A stretch of DNA of 7,422 nucleotides from positions 1-7,422 of the forward strand of contig CAZQKL010000099.1 of NCBI GenBank assembly GCA_964593895.1. The letters run 5' to 3'. Position 1 is the stretch's first letter, and every line of letters begins with the position of its first letter. This stretch comes from CAZQKL01 sp964593895 [NCBI: uncultured bacterium]. Lineage in GTDB: Bacteria > DYJV01. The notes under the pieces are model-generated. The model made no database searches and was not told the DNA's origin. It was given only the letters and a program-made list of their open reading frames with translations. A program made the translations under genes and the position numbers. Shown here piece after piece: positions 4,459 to 7,422 of this stretch.

Positions 4459-5167
4459 AGAGCGACTCCAGAATTTTATTTGTGATTACATTGGTGTTAT
4501 TGATATTAAGAAGCTTAACAATCTCCTTTGCATCTCTTTTTAAAATTCTAAAATCTCCCCTGCTTCTTTTATGAAGCTCTTTGAAAATCTTTGGATTTTC
4601 AACTTTCACTTCAGGAAGTGCCTCACTGTAAAACATTGTAACATCAGTTAAAGTGAGCGGTTCAAACACCACTTTTGCCCTTACCCTTGACCTTAATCTT
4701 CTTGCAGAATTCATAATATCAAGGAGCTTCTCCTCTCCAACAAGTAAAACTGGAAGTTCACAAAGTTCATTTAAATCTCTAATAGCATCAATTACCTTTG
4801 GAGTTGCTTTGTCTGCTTCATCAATTATTATTAACTTCTTCTCATCATTCAGAGTTGCCTTCTGAATTGCTTCAAGAGCTTTCAATCTGTGTCTTATTCT
4901 CTGACCTGTGAGAAGAAAAACAATTTGAGAATAAAGCTCTGAAATTGTCATACTTGTAAGACAATACACATAAAAAGCATTGTGGTTCTGAGCATAATAC
5001 CTTTTTGCTGCAAATGTTTTTCCCCTACCTGCAACTCCTACAACAATTCCAATACTGCTTGTAATATCCTCTACAAGTAATTGGTCCGCTAATGCATTCA
5101 TCTTCTCAACATTCTGCGTGGTTATAAAAACATCTTCCCTGAATTTAACCATTCTGGACTTTCTCAT
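4448..5167 (-). CDS. MuB-like AAA+ ATPase, transposition target-selection protein
   Basis: The 239-residue product is an AAA+ ATPase with Walker A GVAGRGKT (44-51), Walker B KLIIIDEAD (111-119), a sensor-like segment LPVLLVGEEKLL (138-149), and an arginine-rich RRLRSRVRAKVVF stretch (156-168) that should hold the arginine finger. The C-terminal third is a helical lid with GDFRILKRDAKEI. In Mu, MuB binds target DNA as an ATP-dependent filament and delivers it to MuA, and it also underlies target immunity. Mu B has 312 residues with an N-terminal HTH; here the AAA+ domain begins within the first 40 residues, so that HTH is missing. The gene overlaps the end of MuA by 23 bases and has a perfect GAGGAGG binding site (5180-5174), so coupled expression is likely. 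Confidence 0.86.
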   Translation of the reverse strand: MRKSRMVKFREDVFITTQNVEKMNALADQLLVEDITSSIGIVVGVAGRGKTFAAKRYYAQNHNAFYVYCLTSMTISELYSQIVFLLTGQRIRHRLKALEAIQKATLNDEKKLIIIDEADKATPKVIDAIRDLNELCELPVLLVGEEKLLDIMNSARRLRSRVRAKVVFEPLTLTDVTMFYSEALPEVKVENPKIFKELHKRSRGDFRILKRDAKEIVKLLNINNTNVITNKILESLYGN

Positions 5168-7422
5168 TTAATTCCTCCTCAAACTTGATTTTATTTTTTA
5201 AGGATTTGGCAAAATCTTCCTTTTCATATTCAAAATATTCTAAAAACCTCTCATCTTCTTCAGTCAATTTAAACCCACGCAGTTTTGCCCTGTATAAAAA
5301 TTTGAATTTATCAATATCATTTGTGAAAATAGGCCTGTTATTAAGGTCAATCTCAACTGCCTTTAAGCCAAAATCTATGATTTTATTTTCCCGTTCTTTT
5401 GCCCGCTTCTGCCTTTCAATTGCTTTTGCAAGTTCCTGTTCAAAATACTCATCACTTTCTAAATATTCTCTTAATTTCCTCTCCTCTTCTCTCTTCTCTT
5501 TAACTGCTTTGATTATTTCAGGAGTTTCTTTTGAATACCTGATTATGCCTGTTATACCTTTTGTGTATTCTTTAAATTTTTCATTCACCGCTTTGCCAAT
5601 TCTTTTTCTCTCTTCAATTAATCTTGAAGTAAGCTCTGGATTTTTCATACTGCCCATCTCTTCAAGATAAAGCTTCTTCACCCCATCTGGAGTCACTGCA
5701 AATGCCATATTCAAAAATTCTGGATTAAATCTAACTTCAATTTTTTTACCTACAAGATGACTTAACCCAACAAGATTATCTATATCTTTACTTGTCTTTA
5801 TTTTCTCACCTCTAAAAACAAGACCTCTTACAAGCACTCTACCACCTGGCATAACTTTTCTCATTTCTCTTTCTGTAAATATAAATTCATAGGTTTCCTC
5901 TGGAATCTGTTTTATTTTCCAGCCTTCATTTTTTGCAAATTGAAGCTCCTGAACTGGACTTCTACCAAGTGTGGAGTGCTTTCGCTCATTGTATCTTGGC
6001 ATTATTTCTTCAAAAAATACCTCTTCAAATTCAATATCTGTCCAGAGTTTATCCTTTATTTTCTCAAGTCTTTTCTTTTCCTTTTCATGCTCTTCAATAC
6101 TTAATGGTGTCCTGTTAATCACATGACCAGGACAGCCTGCCTCATTCATCATATCCTCAAGAGTCTTAAATAGCCTCTCCACTGGCTTTGCCTTTGCATT
6201 TCTAACTCTTGCTTTTATGTGATTTTTTATATTGTCATACGCTCCCAAAATTTCACCTGTTTCAAAATCTATAAGATAATATTTCCCATCTTCTCCCCTT
6301 GTTAATTCTGCAAAATCAAAATATTCTGGCTGATTTGTTGTCATTATTGTCAGTTCATCGTTTATCAATTTCACCGCTCTTGATAGCTCAGGTTTACCAT
6401 TGTCAGTGTAAATTTTTTCATACACTCCAATATTTCCAACTGCCATTCTTAATGTTTTAATAACAGTCCAGCGATTATATCTTCTTCCTGAAAAACATGC
6501 TCCAACTATTGCTCTGGTTCTAAAATCTTCAGCCAAAAACATCATAGGCCTGTAAATTTCACCTGTTTGATGATGAACAACCCAGAAATCCCATATATGC
6601 TGGTCGCAAACAAGAATTTCTCCAGGATATAAATCCCTGAACTGCCTTAAAATTGGGAATTGAGCTTCAACTCCTTTTCTTCCCTGAACCGCCCTCACTT
6701 CAAGAAGTGGATGCATTTTACTGGAAATCACATAATATGCACTTGATAACGAGCCTATCTTCCATGATGGCTTTTTTATCTCTAATAATTTATTGTATGC
6801 TTCCTTTATCCCTGCTTTCCCTTTTTTGTCTTTCATTGAAAGATAAAGCCCTATTAATTTATTAACCGCTTCCTGGCTCCATCTTGTAAAACCTTTAGCT
6901 CTCTTTATGCACGCAAGAGAATACAGACCATTAAGACCACTCTCCTGGTATATTTTCACATATTTTTCTATTGTCGCCCTTGCTACATCATATTTTTTGC
7001 CTATTTCCTCATAATATTTCTTTTTATTGCCATGAATTTCTCTGTCATATTTCAATGCTTTTCTTATAATGTCCATGATTTTCCCAAGCCTTTCTCTTGA
7101 TTTTTCATCTGGAAGATTTTCAGTATCAACTGGCTCTGCATCAAGAGAGTAAAAATTAATTCTATCAACTTCAATTTGAGCCCTTATATGAAGATTTCTC
7201 TTAACTTCATCAGGAAGTTCAATCACTTCTACCCTGTGCTTTCTCACCCACTTAACCTGAGCATCCGCTGGAAGGGAGCTTAAGGCGATTTTGTAAGTTG
7301 TTCCTTTATTACCACCCTTTGATTTGATTATCTCAACATAGTATTTTTTATTAGCACAATTTTTTCTTACCGCTCTTTCTGAAATTCCTAAAAGGTCTGC
7401 GACTTCATTTGTGGTTAACCAT
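5145..7422 (-). CDS. MuA-type DDE transposase (5' end beyond window)
   Basis: The gene carries out DNA strand transfer in replicative transposition. In all, 758 complete codons are visible, counting from the Trp codon at 7421. The frame continues past a GTG at 7247 to the window edge, and the extra residues (WLTTNEVADLLGISERAVRK, then KGGNKGTTYKIALSSLPADA) form the MuA N-terminal winged helix that binds the enhancer. A second helical end-binding domain lies at about 118-166. The catalytic RNase H-like core holds D273 (in LVCDQHIWDFWVV), D340 (in IYTDNGKPE) and E415 (in AKAKPVERLFKTLEDM). A beta-barrel (about 523-588, VMPGGRVLVRG to NMAFAVTPDG) and a long charged helical tail follow. D-D spacing is 67 as in Mu; D-E spacing is 75 versus 56, because of an inserted strand-rich segment. 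Start codon is outside the window. Confidence 0.93.
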   Translation of the reverse strand, partial: WLTTNEVADLLGISERAVRKNCANKKYYVEIIKSKGGNKGTTYKIALSSLPADAQVKWVRKHRVEVIELPDEVKRNLHIRAQIEVDRINFYSLDAEPVDTENLPDEKSRERLGKIMDIIRKALKYDREIHGNKKKYYEEIGKKYDVARATIEKYVKIYQESGLNGLYSLACIKRAKGFTRWSQEAVNKLIGLYLSMKDKKGKAGIKEAYNKLLEIKKPSWKIGSLSSAYYVISSKMHPLLEVRAVQGRKGVEAQFPILRQFRDLYPGEILVCDQHIWDFWVVHHQTGEIYRPMMFLAEDFRTRAIVGACFSGRRYNRWTVIKTLRMAVGNIGVYEKIYTDNGKPELSRAVKLINDELTIMTTNQPEYFDFAELTRGEDGKYYLIDFETGEILGAYDNIKNHIKARVRNAKAKPVERLFKTLEDMMNEAGCPGHVINRTPLSIEEHEKEKKRLEKIKDKLWTDIEFEEVFFEEIMPRYNERKHSTLGRSPVQELQFAKNEGWKIKQIPEETYEFIFTEREMRKVMPGGRVLVRGLVFRGEKIKTSKDIDNLVGLSHLVGKKIEVRFNPEFLNMAFAVTPDGVKKLYLEEMGSMKNPELTSRLIEERKRIGKAVNEKFKEYTKGITGIIRYSKETPEIIKAVKEKREEERKLREYLESDEYFEQELAKAIERQKRAKERENKIIDFGLKAVEIDLNNRPIFTNDIDKFKFLYRAKLRGFKLTEEDERFLEYFEYEKEDFAKSLKNKIKFEEELNEKVQNG

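Noticed and set aside
5185-5670. 161-codon plus-strand frame inside the transposase
   Set aside because: It is Ser/Leu/Phe-rich as expected for the complement of Lys/Glu-rich codons, and lies completely within a firmly identified gene.
1-7422. CRISPR arrays, tRNA or rRNA genes, insertion sequences with terminal repeats
   Set aside because: No regularly spaced repeats, no tRNA-like cloverleaf and no second transposase were seen; the window is almost completely coding.

Overview
The window is an internal-to-left-end segment of a Mu-like transposable prophage in an AT-rich bacterium. The evidence is a MuA-type DDE transposase followed by a MuB-type AAA+ ATPase, a DUF3164 protein and a GemA/gp16 protein, all on the minus strand and closely packed. 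Proteins are rich in Lys, Glu and Ile, Arg is mostly AGA/AGG, and nearly every minus-strand gene has a strong AGGAGG- or GGGG-type ribosome binding site. This would fit a low-GC, possibly thermophilic host, but the sequence alone does not name it.

Layout, read from the right edge leftwards. (1) 7422-1697, minus strand, is a single early-type block: muA (5' end outside the window), muB, a winged-helix protein, GemA with an inserted zinc knuckle, a 46-aa gene, an 87-aa gene, DUF3164, a double-HTH zinc-finger protein, an acidic 96-aa protein and an NrdR-like zinc ribbon. Junctions are overlaps or gaps of at most about 12 bases, so translational coupling is likely throughout. No promoter for the block is visible; it should lie right of the window. 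(2) 514-1691, plus strand, is a small cassette of opposite orientation: a three-helix membrane protein, an overlapping 38-codon Pro/Lys-rich frame, and a coiled-coil zinc-ribbon protein. It looks more AT-rich, has no ribosome binding sites, and shares a 14-base promoter-proximal motif. It may be a moron (accessory) module. (3) 438-1, minus strand, is a second regulatory island: a small XRE-type repressor divergent from the cassette, then a Bro-N antirepressor cut by the left edge.

How the parts may work together: MuA and MuB carry out replicative transposition; GemA, DUF3164 and the small DNA- or zinc-binding proteins are early accessory and regulatory factors. The XRE protein sits next to a perfect inverted repeat overlapping the cassette promoter and could repress it. 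The Bro-N gene has its ribosome binding site and start codon inside a long inverted repeat, suggesting that read-through transcripts are not translated. The points most worth a second look are that hairpin, the A7 slippery site/ATGA junction leading into the Pro-rich frame, the apparently leaderless cassette genes, and the zinc knuckle inserted in GemA.
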